Positions 7,879-14,585 of a stretch of 15,858 nucleotides of DNA are shown in pieces. A program made the position numbers and the translations under genes. The notes under the pieces are model-generated. The model was not told the DNA's origin and made no database searches. It saw only the letters and a program-made list of their open reading frames with translations. Source of the stretch: an uncultured Clostridia bacterium (GTDB lineage: Bacteria > Bacillota > Clostridia > Oscillospirales > Acutalibacteraceae); contig CAMBNE010000001.1 in the NCBI GenBank assembly GCA_945868935.1, positions 1 through 15,858 of the forward strand, in the 5' to 3' direction. Position 1 is the stretch's first letter. Each line of letters starts with the position of its first letter.

Positions 7879-7912
7879 AAAACCGCTTCCATTAATTTGG
7901 GAGCGGTTTTTG
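7879..7912 (+). terminator. Rho-independent terminator of the amylase gene
   Basis: AAAACCGCTTCC (7879-7890) pairs with GGGAGCGGTTTT (right arm from 7899) with a single T-G wobble, around an 8-nt loop. A U-run of five follows. It lies 22 bp after the amylase stop and ends the transcript. The remaining 7913-8126 is AT-rich spacer with a 12-nt direct repeat GTGAATTAATAA (7928-7939 and 7979-7990) and the next promoter. Confidence 0.9.
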
Positions 7913-8025
7913 CTTGTTATGCAGAATGTGAATTAATAATTAAAAATTTATTAAATTATGGATAACAATATTCCGTGAGTGAATTAATAAGCACAATATA
8001 TTTTTATTTAGCATAATTTCACGTA

Positions 8026-8054
8026 TTGCGATTTTTTTCATTTTTGTATAGAAT
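8026..8054 (+). promoter_or_regulatory. Probable promoter of the acyl-CoA synthetase gene
   Basis: TTGCGA (8026-8031), a 17-bp spacer and TAGAAT (8049-8054) give a moderate sigma-A match. The expected start near 8061 leaves a leader of about 65 nt. A separate promoter is needed because the amylase terminator lies upstream. Confidence 0.45.
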
Positions 8055-8126
8055 AATATTCGGAGAATTACTGACATTGATATATGTTTTTATGTATTCA
8101 CAAACCAACTGAAAAGGATGTTTTAA

Positions 8127-9770
8127 ATGCAGTTATACAAAAATTTTTGCAAGGAAACACTTGACGAAAACGGCAATCTGCTCGACTTTGAGCTTGACTT
8201 TCCCGAAAGCTATAACTTCGGCTACGACGTAGTTGACAGAATGGCTGAGCTTGCTCCCGACGATATTGCTGTTGTCTGGACAAACCCCGACAAGGAAGAA
8301 AAAACCTTCACCTTTGCCGACATCAGCAGACTCAGCAACAAGGCGGCTAACGTTTTCAGAAACAACGGCATCAAAAAGGGCGACAAGGTGCTTGTTATCC
8401 TCAAGAGAAACTACGAATACTGGTACGTTGCTCCTGCACTCCACAAGCTCGGCGCAATCATCATTCCTGCAACCCACCTTCTTACGCAGAGCGATATTTC
8501 CTATCGTGTTGACACCGCCAACATCACAGCGGCTGTCTGCACTCCCGACGATACAACTGCCGAGGATCTGATGGCTGTTGCATCTCAGCCGAACACCCTT
8601 GAAAAAGTTTTTGTATGCAGAAAAAAGATTTTCGGAACAATCGACTTTACAACAGAAGTTGAAAACGCTGACGATACGCTCGAAAGAGTCGACACAAAGG
8701 CTGAAGAGCCTATGCTGATTTATTTCACATCGGGTACAACAGGCTATCCCAAGGCTGTTGAACACAACCACACCTACACCCTCGGTCACATTGTCACAGC
8801 AAAATACTGGCAGTGTGTAAAGGAAAAAGGACTTCACTTAACCGTTGCCGAAACAGGCTGGGGCAAGGCTTCGTGGGGCAAAATCTACGGTCAGTGGCTC
8901 TGCGGATGCGGCGTTATGGTGTACGACTTTGACAAGTTCTCACCCGGCAAGCTTTTGCGCATTATCGAGCGTTACAAGGTAACCTCATTCTGCGCACCGC
9001 CGACGGTTTACAGATATTTCATCAAGCGTGGAATGGACAAGTACGATTTGTCTGCGCTTGAACACCTCACCACAGCAGGCGAGGCTCTCAACGGCGAGGT
9101 ATTTGAAAAGGTTTACGAGCAGACAGGAATTAATTTAATGGAAGGCTTCGGTCAGACCGAAAGCGTGCTTATGCTTGCAAACCTCAAGGGCTCGGTTGCA
9201 AAGCCCGGCTCAATGGGCAAGCCCACTCCGCTTTATGACGTGCATATCATTGACGACAGCGGCAAGGAGCTTGGCACAAACGAAACAGGCGAAATCGTCG
9301 TTTATCCGCCGAAGGACAAAAAGCAGTACGGAATTTTTATGTCATACTACGGCAACGAAGAGCTTTACAAAAATGTCTGGAAGGGCGGAGTTTACCACAC
9401 AGGCGACACCGCTTACAAGGACGAGGACGGCTACTACTGGTATGTCGGCAGAGCCGATGATTTGATTAAGACAAGGGGTTTCCGTGTAGGTCCGTTCGAG
9501 GTTGAAAACGTGATTATGCAGTACCCGAACGTGCTTGAATGTGCGGTAATCGGCGTACCCGACAAGGACAGAGGTCAGGCTATCAAGGCTATCGTAAAGC
9601 TTGCCGACGGCACAGCTCACGACAAGCACACAGAAAGCGAAATCAAGACCTTCTGCAACAAGCGTATGGCTTCGTACAAGTGGATTCAGCACCTTGAAAT
9701 TGTTGACGAATTCCCCAAAACAATCAGCGGAAAAATCAAGAGAACAACTCTCAGAGATGAAAGCAAGTAA
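8127..9770 (+). CDS. AMP-forming acyl-CoA synthetase (ACSM/acetyl-CoA synthetase-like)
   Basis: This 547-residue member of the ANL adenylating superfamily should activate a carboxylic acid with ATP to an acyl-adenylate and transfer it to CoA in the cytoplasm. Visible motifs are the phosphate-binding loop YFTSGTTGYPK (199-209), GFGQTE (340-345), YHTGD (423-427), the hinge block GRADDLIKTRGFR (441-453) and the C-terminal PKTISGKIKR (530-539) with catalytic Lys536. The segment ETGWGKASWGKIYGQW (242-257) resembles the DTGWxKxxW pattern of medium-chain acyl-CoA synthetases. There is no signal peptide and no carrier-protein domain, so a free-standing ligase is likely. AGGA (8115-8118) lies 8 nt before the ATG. 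The gene is transcribed alone. The substrate (acetate, another short or medium-chain acid, or an aromatic acid) cannot be set from sequence. Confidence 0.9.
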   Translation: MQLYKNFCKETLDENGNLLDFELDFPESYNFGYDVVDRMAELAPDDIAVVWTNPDKEEKTFTFADISRLSNKAANVFRNNGIKKGDKVLVILKRNYEYWYVAPALHKLGAIIIPATHLLTQSDISYRVDTANITAAVCTPDDTTAEDLMAVASQPNTLEKVFVCRKKIFGTIDFTTEVENADDTLERVDTKAEEPMLIYFTSGTTGYPKAVEHNHTYTLGHIVTAKYWQCVKEKGLHLTVAETGWGKASWGKIYGQWLCGCGVMVYDFDKFSPGKLLRIIERYKVTSFCAPPTVYRYFIKRGMDKYDLSALEHLTTAGEALNGEVFEKVYEQTGINLMEGFGQTESVLMLANLKGSVAKPGSMGKPTPLYDVHIIDDSGKELGTNETGEIVVYPPKDKKQYGIFMSYYGNEELYKNVWKGGVYHTGDTAYKDEDGYYWYVGRADDLIKTRGFRVGPFEVENVIMQYPNVLECAVIGVPDKDRGQAIKAIVKLADGTAHDKHTESEIKTFCNKRMASYKWIQHLEIVDEFPKTISGKIKRTTLRDESK

Positions 9771-9800
9771 TTTGCATTAATAAATTTTTTCTGCATATAC

Positions 9801-9829
9801 TTGAAATAGCCGAAAGCATATGATATAAT
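9801..9829 (+). promoter_or_regulatory. Strong promoter of the putative antitoxin RNA
   Basis: TTGAAA (9801-9806), an exact 17-bp spacer, and TATAAT (9824-9829) with an extended TGA directly before it. The predicted start is near 9836. The element closely resembles the opposing toxin promoter (TTGAAT, 17 bp, TGA-TATAAT). Confidence 0.8.
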
Positions 9830-9835
9830 GTTTGT

Positions 9836-9907
9836 AGGCAAAAATGATGTGAACTGCACTGTTGTGCAAAACGAATCCCCCGAAGTTGCAGCTTCGGGGG
9901 ATTCTTC
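9836..9907 (+). ncRNA. Putative antisense antitoxin RNA of an Fst/par-like type I system (RNA II analogue)
   Basis: A roughly 70-nt transcript is predicted from the strong promoter at 9801-9829 to the hairpin at 9873-9904. Its 5' half repeats two blocks of the plus strand opposite the toxin start: AAAAATGATGTGA (9840-9852, again at 9987-9999) and CACTGTTGT (9857-9865, again at 10007-10015). The RNA would therefore pair with the toxin mRNA over the GTG start and the first codons. A 5-bp hairpin (TGCAC, loop TGTT, GTGCA, 9855-9868) could present the second block for a kissing contact. This mirrors the DRa/DRb and shared-terminator plan of par on plasmid pAD1. No reading frame of note is present. 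The role is inferred and expression is not shown. Confidence 0.7.
9873..9904. terminator. Bidirectional terminator shared by toxin mRNA and antisense RNA
   Basis: A perfect 13-bp stem (GAATCCCCCGAAG, 9873-9885; CTTCGGGGGATTC, 9892-9904) with a 6-nt loop. On the minus strand it is followed by GTTTTGC; on the plus strand by TTCAAT, so U-runs are short both ways. It may also stop transcripts coming from the acyl-CoA synthetase gene, which has no other terminator. Confidence 0.8.
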
Positions 9908-9928
9908 AATAGGTTGTGCTGTCTTAAG

Positions 9929-10009
9929 CTATCTGTCCAACCACTTGCAAATATAGTAGGCAACTATACTTGCTCCGACGGATAGTAAAAATGATGTGAG
10001 CATATACAC
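9929..10009 (-). CDS. Small membrane peptide, Fst/Ldr-like type I toxin
   Basis: The frame encodes 26 residues from GTG at 10009, or 24 from ATG at 10003. GTG is preferred because GAAAGGAGGTG (10017-10027) puts GGAGG 9 nt before it, but 15 nt before the ATG. The peptide is a single hydrophobic span (TSFLLSVGASIVAYYIC) with a polar, charged end KWLDR. The Fst toxin of pAD1 has the same plan, with a C-terminal YWLDKR. Such peptides insert in the membrane and stop growth or disturb nucleoid and envelope when not silenced by the antisense RNA. The frame is short, but the strong promoter, strong Shine-Dalgarno, shared terminator and repeat complementarity all point to a real gene. Its mRNA would run from about 10047 to about 9870, roughly 175 nt. 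The GTG start and toxicity are inferred. Confidence 0.8.
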   Translation of the reverse strand: MYMLTSFLLSVGASIVAYYICKWLDR

Positions 10010-10018
10010 TGTTGTACA

Positions 10019-10039
10019 CCTCCTTTCAGTTGTAGGAGG
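10019..10039 (-). promoter_or_regulatory. 5' hairpin masking the toxin Shine-Dalgarno
   Basis: In the toxin mRNA leader CCTCCT (minus strand, 10039-10034) is perfectly complementary to AGGAGG of the ribosome binding site (10024-10019), with a 9-nt loop. Folding would sequester the site, as the 5' stem of RNA I does in the par system, limiting toxin translation until the RNA is processed or remodelled. Confidence 0.65.
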
Positions 10040-10053
10040 ATGACAGCAAATTG

Positions 10054-10082
10054 ATTATATCATAAATAAGCCTTTGATTCAA
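10054..10082 (-). promoter_or_regulatory. Promoter of the toxin mRNA
   Basis: Minus-strand TTGAAT (10082-10077), a 17-bp spacer, and TATAAT (10059-10054) with an extended TGA before it. The predicted start is near 10047, about 38 nt upstream of the GTG. It lies back to back with the T-box promoter at 10125-10153. Confidence 0.75.
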
Positions 10083-10124
10083 TTTACTTATGTTTAAAAT
10101 TTAAAAATCAAGTCGAAAAAAGTA

Positions 10125-10153
10125 TTGACAAACTAATTTTTCAGGAATATAAT
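10125..10153 (+). promoter_or_regulatory. Consensus sigma-A promoter of the trp operon
   Basis: Perfect TTGACA (10125-10130), a 17-bp spacer and perfect TATAAT (10148-10153). The start is expected near 10160, immediately before the T-box leader. Such a strong promoter fits a unit controlled by attenuation rather than by initiation. Confidence 0.9.
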
Positions 10154-10159
10154 ATTGAC

Positions 10160-10432
10160 AATAAAAATAAACCTGTGAACAAGAATAGTAGGATTTATCA
10201 AAACTTTCAGAGAGTCGGCGGGTGGTGTGAGCCGACAGCGGAGATTTACCCGAATGGACTTGTGAGGGCGGACCGAAAGCATCTGCAAGTAGTTTCCGAC
10301 GGAGCCTGACCGTTACAGCAGGAGGCATATGTTAGTATGCTGTTTAAGCGGGCGTTTATCGTCAATTTGGGTGGTACCGCAGAAGTTGTTATTTCAGACT
10401 TTTGTCCCTTTACGGGACAAAAGTCTTTTTTA
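10160..10432 (+). promoter_or_regulatory. T-box leader with Trp (TGG) specifier, controlling the trp operon
   Basis: This leader senses the ratio of uncharged to charged tRNA-Trp and controls transcription into trpE. Stem I features include AATAGTAGG (about 10183), the distal GGTGGTGTGAGCC segment (10221-10233) and the specifier context GAA-TGG-ACTTGTGAG, with TGG at 10255-10257. The conserved T-box sequence GGGTGGTACCGC is at 10369-10380, followed by the terminator at 10396-10432, whose 5' arm contains GTCCC able to pair alternatively with the GGG of the T-box. The specifier agrees with the downstream Trp genes. The bulge reads UGGU, which would pair fully with an A at the tRNA discriminator and by wobble with the G usual in bacterial tRNA-Trp. 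trpE lies almost 290 nt after the terminator because a repeat element intervenes. Confidence 0.93.
10396..10432 (+). terminator. T-box-controlled terminator
   Basis: A perfect 13-bp stem (AGACTTTTGTCCC, 10396-10408; GGGACAAAAGTCT, 10414-10426) with a 5-nt loop is followed by at least four more U. It is the off-state structure of the T-box leader and competes with the antiterminator. Confidence 0.93.
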
Positions 10433-10436
10433 TTTT

Positions 10437-10682
10437 GGAGTGTGAAGTGTGGAGTGTGGAGTTAAGGGTCGCTACGCTCCGAATTTGTAATAATGCGTGT
10501 TGTAAGAATATGTTTGTTTACTGAATTTATATTGATATAGTGCTTACATTTCCTGCTAAATCAAAAAATATATCTCTGCGGCAACGCCGCAATATAAATA
10601 AAGTCGGGCAACTAAGTTTTAATTTATCACATTCTATCTACCCGACCACAACTCCACACTCCACTCTCCAAACTCCACACTA
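10437..10682. repeat. Intergenic MITE-like repeat, copy 1, with heptamer inverted ends
   Basis: The left end is a tandem of 7-bp units (GTGTGAA, GTGTGGA, GTGTGGA, GTT; 10437-10463) and the right end is its inverse (AAC, TCCACAC, TCCACTC, TCCAAAC, TCCACAC; about 10650-10680). The complementarity continues inward through GGTCG / CGACC. A 31-nt core at 10572-10602 contains the hairpin TGCGGC-AAC-GCCGCA. The same ends and core recur at 14586-14849, while segments between them differ. No ORF of note is inside. It fills the space between the T-box terminator and trpE, so trp read-through RNA carries a long terminal stem here. Confidence 0.85.
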
Positions 10683-10715
10683 TATTACTATTTCCGAAAG
10701 GTTGGTGTAAAAGTT

Positions 10716-12176
10716 ATGATTAAACCGTCTTATGACGAGGTTCTGAACCTCAAAGACAGCTACAGCGTAATTCCGATTTACAAGGAAATCTACGCAGACG
10801 TAGTTACTCCGATTACCCTGCTTAGAAAAATCGCAGGCATTTCGGACAAATATTTTCTGCTTGAAAGCATTGAGGGCGGTGAAAAGTGGGGCAGATACTC
10901 CTTTATCGGCTTTAACCCCAAGGCACGTCTTGCCTACAAAAACGGTACGCTGACCATTACGGGTGAGGGCGAAAAAACGGTAGCTACCGACAAGCCGTAT
11001 GACGAGGTAAGAAAGTACCTTGTAAACTACAAAACCCCGAAATTTGACGACATTCCTCCCTTTACGGGCGGTCTTGTCGGCTACTACGGCTACGCAATGA
11101 TTGCCTGCGCCGAGCCTGTTTTAAAGCTCAAGAGGGGAGATACAAACGATTTTGATTTAATGCTTTTTGACAAAATCATCGCCTATGACCATTTAAGCCA
11201 GAAGCTGACGGTCATTGTAAATATGAAAACCTACGACTGCGAGCGTCAGTACAAGCAGGCGCAGGACGATATAAACAAAATCATTTCAATAATAACGGAT
11301 AACGCTCCTCTGCCAAGGCTTGAAAGTGACGAAAACGTCGAATTCACAAGCACCTACACAAAAGACGAATTCTGCAAAATGGTGGAGAAAACAAAGGAGT
11401 ATATCTACGACGGCGATATTTTCCAGTGCGTGGTTTCAAGGCGGTTTGAGGCTGACTACAACGGCTCGCTGATTAACGCCTACCGAGTTCTCCGCACGAC
11501 AAATCCCTCGCCGTATATGGTGTATATGTCGATTGACGGCGACGAGATTATCACAGCCTCTCCCGAAACGCTCGTCAAGCTGCAAAACGGCACGCTCACA
11601 ACCTTTCCGATTGCAGGCTCACGTCCGAGGGGTAAGACGAAGCAGGAGGATATTGCACTTGAAAACGAGCTTATTCACGATGAAAAGGAGCTTGCCGAGC
11701 ACAATATGCTCGTTGACCTCGGCAGAAACGACATAGGCAAAATCGCAAAATTCAACTCGGTAAAGGTCACGGAATATCAGAAAATCCTCCGCTTTTCAAA
11801 GATTATGCACATATGCAGTGAGGTTGAGGGCGAAATCAGGGACGGTCTTGACGCACTCAGCGCGGTTGAAGCCTTGCTCCCTGCCGGCACTCTTTCGGGT
11901 GCACCGAAGATAAGAGCGTGTGAGATTATCGAGGAGCTTGAAAAAACTCCACGAGGAGTTTACGGCGGTGCAGTAGGCTATATCGACTTCAACGGCAACC
12001 TCGACACCTGCATTGCAATAAGAATGGCTGTAAAGAAAAACAACAAGGTTTATGTTCAGGCAGGCGCAGGAATCGTAGCCGACAGCGTTCCCGAAAACGA
12101 ATATCTTGAAACCTACAACAAGGCGCTCGCCGTTATGAACGCAGTCAGAAACGCAGGGGAGGTTTACGAGCTATGA
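10716..12176 (+). CDS. trpE: Anthranilate synthase component I
   Basis: TrpE converts chorismate, with ammonia delivered by TrpG, to anthranilate, the first committed step of tryptophan synthesis. The 486-residue protein has the usual length. The feedback site LLES-X10-S is intact (Ser51, Ser62), so tryptophan inhibition is expected. The chorismate-binding domain is clear: GDIFQCVVSRRF (233-244), ASPETLVKL (281-289), FPIAGSRPRG (297-306), LVDLGRND (332-339), GTLSGAPKIRA (391-401) and GGAVGYIDFNG (417-427). The start MIKPSYDEVL matches the family; the Shine-Dalgarno is weak (GAAAGG ends 14 nt upstream). It is the first gene after the T-box leader and overlaps trpG by 4 bp (ATGA), indicating coupled translation of the two subunits. 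Confidence 0.97.
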   Translation: MIKPSYDEVLNLKDSYSVIPIYKEIYADVVTPITLLRKIAGISDKYFLLESIEGGEKWGRYSFIGFNPKARLAYKNGTLTITGEGEKTVATDKPYDEVRKYLVNYKTPKFDDIPPFTGGLVGYYGYAMIACAEPVLKLKRGDTNDFDLMLFDKIIAYDHLSQKLTVIVNMKTYDCERQYKQAQDDINKIISIITDNAPLPRLESDENVEFTSTYTKDEFCKMVEKTKEYIYDGDIFQCVVSRRFEADYNGSLINAYRVLRTTNPSPYMVYMSIDGDEIITASPETLVKLQNGTLTTFPIAGSRPRGKTKQEDIALENELIHDEKELAEHNMLVDLGRNDIGKIAKFNSVKVTEYQKILRFSKIMHICSEVEGEIRDGLDALSAVEALLPAGTLSGAPKIRACEIIEELEKTPRGVYGGAVGYIDFNGNLDTCIAIRMAVKKNNKVYVQAGAGIVADSVPENEYLETYNKALAVMNAVRNAGEVYEL

Positions 12177-12742
12177 TACTTTTTATTGACAACTACGACA
12201 GCTTTACCTACAACCTTGTGCAGTTCTGCGGAAGCGTAAACCCCGACATAAAGGTTGTCAGAAACGATGAAATCACCATAGAAGAAATCGAAAAATTAAA
12301 CCCCTCGCACATTATCCTTTCACCGGGCCCCGGTTATCCGAAAAACGCAGGCGTGTGCGAGGACGCAATAAGAAATCTGAAGGGTAAATTCCCGATTCTC
12401 GGTGTATGCCTTGGTCATCAGGCAATTTGCGAGGTTTTCGGTGCTGAAATCACCCACGCAAAAAAGCTTATGCACGGCAAGAAAAGCAACATCATTGTTG
12501 ACAACAACTGCAAAATCTTTGAAGATATGCCGAACGTGATTGAGGGCGCAAGGTACCATTCGCTGATTGCAAAGCGCAGTTCAATTCCCGAAGAATTAAG
12601 AGTTACGGCACAGGACGAAACAGGCGAGGTTATGGGCGTAAAGCACAGAGATTACGAAATCTACGGACTGCAATTCCACCCCGAGTCAATTCTCACCTCT
12701 CACGGTATGCAGATGATAAGAAATTTCCTGGAAAGGGTCTGA
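12173..12742 (+). CDS. trpG: Anthranilate synthase component II, glutamine amidotransferase
   Basis: TrpG hydrolyses glutamine and channels ammonia to TrpE. The 189-residue class I amidotransferase has PGPGYPKNAG (51-60), the nucleophile elbow GVCLGHQ with Cys79, and the His169/Glu171 pair in HPES, so the triad is complete. It is a free subunit, not fused to TrpD as in enterobacteria. In many Firmicutes the same kind of protein also serves p-aminobenzoate synthase (PabA). The position between trpE and trpD, overlapping trpE by ATGA and ending 4 bp before trpD, argues for tryptophan synthesis as the main job. Confidence 0.96.
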   Translation: MILFIDNYDSFTYNLVQFCGSVNPDIKVVRNDEITIEEIEKLNPSHIILSPGPGYPKNAGVCEDAIRNLKGKFPILGVCLGHQAICEVFGAEITHAKKLMHGKKSNIIVDNNCKIFEDMPNVIEGARYHSLIAKRSSIPEELRVTAQDETGEVMGVKHRDYEIYGLQFHPESILTSHGMQMIRNFLERV

Positions 12743-12746
12743 TGAT

Positions 12747-13760
12747 ATGATTAAAGAGGCAATTTTAAAGGTAGTGTCGGGCAGTGACCTGACATATGAC
12801 GAGTCAAAACAGGTTATGGAAGAAATGATGACAGGCACGGCAACTCAGGCACAGATGGCTTCATTCCTCACAGCACTTCGAATGAAGGGCGAAACGATTG
12901 ACGAAATCACAGCTTGCGCCGAGGTAATGAGGAGCAAGGCTCTCCACGTAAAGCACGAAACCGACGTTATGGACATTGTCGGAACAGGCGGCGACGGAAC
13001 GGGCACGTTCAACGTTTCAACAACCGCGTCATTTGTAATTGCCGCATCGGGAATCCCCGTTGCAAAGCACGGCAACCGTTCAATGTCGAGCAAAAGCGGC
13101 TCGGCTGACTGCCTTGAACAGCTCGGCGTAAACATCACAATCTCACCCGAACAGAGCGAAAAGGTGCTTAAAGACACAAACCTCTGCTTTATGTTCGCTC
13201 AGGGCTACCACGCATCAATGCGTTTTGTCGGCCCTGTCAGACGTGAAATCGGAATCAGAAACATTTTCAATGTCCTCGGACCTCTCACAAATCCCGCAAG
13301 CGCAAACCTTCAGATTACAGGCGTGTACTCCGAATCGCTTGTTGAGCCGATTGCAAAGGTATTTTCAAACCTCGGCGTAAAAAGGGGCTTTGTTTTTCAC
13401 GGAAGCGACGGTATGGACGAGGTGACTGTAACAGGCGCAACAAAGGTCTGCGAAATCAACAACGGCGAGTTCAAGAGCTATGAAATCACACCCGAGCAGT
13501 TCGGACTCGGCAGATATGAAATGCAGGAGCTTGTCGGCGGTGACGGAGCAGAAAACGCTGAAATCACAAAGAAGATTTTAAGCGGTGAGCTTAAAGGTGC
13601 AAAGCGTGATATTGCAGTTCTCAACTCGGCGCTCGGACTCTACGCAGGCGGCAAGGCTGAGTCAATCAAGGACGGCGTAAGGCTTGCACAGGAAATCATC
13701 GACAGCGGCAAGGCATACGACAAGATGGTTGAATTTGCAAAGGCAACAAACAACGTGTAA
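12747..13760 (+). CDS. trpD: Anthranilate phosphoribosyltransferase
   Basis: TrpD transfers phosphoribosyl from PRPP to anthranilate, the second step of the pathway. The 337-residue protein has the normal length. It shows the glycine-rich PRPP loop GTGGDGTGTFNVST (79-92), KHGNRSMSSKSGSAD (107-121), the anthranilate-site region around VRREIGIRNIFNVLGPLTNPA (164-184) and HGSDGMDE (218-225). The start lies 4 bp after the trpG stop, with GGAAAGGG inside the end of trpG as ribosome binding site. Nothing is missing. Confidence 0.97.
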   Translation: MIKEAILKVVSGSDLTYDESKQVMEEMMTGTATQAQMASFLTALRMKGETIDEITACAEVMRSKALHVKHETDVMDIVGTGGDGTGTFNVSTTASFVIAASGIPVAKHGNRSMSSKSGSADCLEQLGVNITISPEQSEKVLKDTNLCFMFAQGYHASMRFVGPVRREIGIRNIFNVLGPLTNPASANLQITGVYSESLVEPIAKVFSNLGVKRGFVFHGSDGMDEVTVTGATKVCEINNGEFKSYEITPEQFGLGRYEMQELVGGDGAENAEITKKILSGELKGAKRDIAVLNSALGLYAGGKAESIKDGVRLAQEIIDSGKAYDKMVEFAKATNNV

Positions 13761-13800
13761 ACAATTGCACAGTTGGATTATTAATGTAGGGAACTAAATT

Positions 13801-14580
13801 ATGATACTCGAAACTATTGCACAGGCTAACGTAAAAAGGTATAATGAAATACAGGCGCAAATTCCGCTTGAAAAAGTCAGAAAACAGGCGCTTTCGCTGA
13901 ACTGCGACACAGACTTTCCGTTTGAGCAGGCACTTAAGAAGGACAGAATGTCGTTTATCTGCGAGGTCAAAAAAGCCTCACCCTCAAAGGGAATTATTGC
14001 CGAGGATTTTCCGTACGTCGAGATTGCAAAGGACTACGAAAAGTCTGGAGCGTCGGCAATTTCCGTTCTGACCGAGCCGCAGTGGTTCAAGGGCGAAAAC
14101 GCTTATCTTGAAGAAATTTCAAAACACGTTTCAATTCCACTGCTTCGCAAGGACTTCACCGTCTGCGAATATCAGATTTATGAAGCAAAGCTTATCGGTG
14201 CGTCGGCGGTGCTGTTAATCTGCTCACTGCTCGACACAGACACAATCAGAGAGTGGATAAAGCTTTGCGACTCGCTCGGACTTTCGGCGCTCGTTGAGGC
14301 ACACACCGAGGACGAGGTGAAGTCGGCAGTCAGCGCAGGCGCAAGGATAATCGGCGTAAACAACCGAAATCTGCGTGACTTTACGGTTGACATTACAAAT
14401 TCAATGCGATTAAGAAGTCTTGTGCCGAGCGAAATTCTGTTCGTTGCCGAAAGCGGAATCAAAACAAGAGCTGACATTGCCGAGCTTGAAAACGCAGGCG
14501 TAAACGGTGTTTTAATCGGCGAAACGCTGATGAGGAGCAAGGACAAAAAGGCAATGCTTGACAAGCTTAAAGGAAAATAA
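13801..14580 (+). CDS. trpC: Indole-3-glycerol phosphate synthase
   Basis: TrpC closes the ring of carboxyphenylaminodeoxyribulose phosphate to form indole-3-glycerol phosphate. The 259-residue TIM barrel carries FICEVKKASPSKG (52-64, with the catalytic-type Glu55 and Lys57), LLRKDF with Lys117 (114-119), GVNNRNL (185-191), VAESGI (215-220) and the phosphate-loop end GVLIGETLM (236-244). It is the single-function form; there is no TrpF domain fused to it. AGGGA (13788-13792) lies 8 nt upstream, and the gap from trpD is 40 bp. trpF, often found next, is absent from the 292 bp that follow. Confidence 0.96.
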   Translation: MILETIAQANVKRYNEIQAQIPLEKVRKQALSLNCDTDFPFEQALKKDRMSFICEVKKASPSKGIIAEDFPYVEIAKDYEKSGASAISVLTEPQWFKGENAYLEEISKHVSIPLLRKDFTVCEYQIYEAKLIGASAVLLICSLLDTDTIREWIKLCDSLGLSALVEAHTEDEVKSAVSAGARIIGVNNRNLRDFTVDITNSMRLRSLVPSEILFVAESGIKTRADIAELENAGVNGVLIGETLMRSKDKKAMLDKLKGK

Positions 14581-14585
14581 TTAAA

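Noticed and set aside
7928..7990. 12-nt direct repeat GTGAATTAATAA
   Set aside because: It is AT-rich, occurs only twice in a spacer after a terminator, and has no link to a promoter or gene; it may be chance.
8133..8837. Long open frame (234 codons) on the minus strand
   Set aside because: It lies wholly inside the acyl-CoA synthetase gene on the opposite strand. The translation is Cys/Val/Ser-rich with no motif and no ribosome binding site, so it is a codon-bias shadow.
10255..10257. Trp codon in the trp leader considered as part of a ribosome-dependent leader-peptide attenuator
   Set aside because: There is no leader peptide with tandem Trp codons. The canonical GGGTGGTACCGC motif and stem I context identify a T-box instead.
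10101..10328. Minus-strand frame of 75 codons over the T-box region
   Set aside because: It runs antisense through the T-box stem regions, has no convincing start signal, and is explained by the structured leader.
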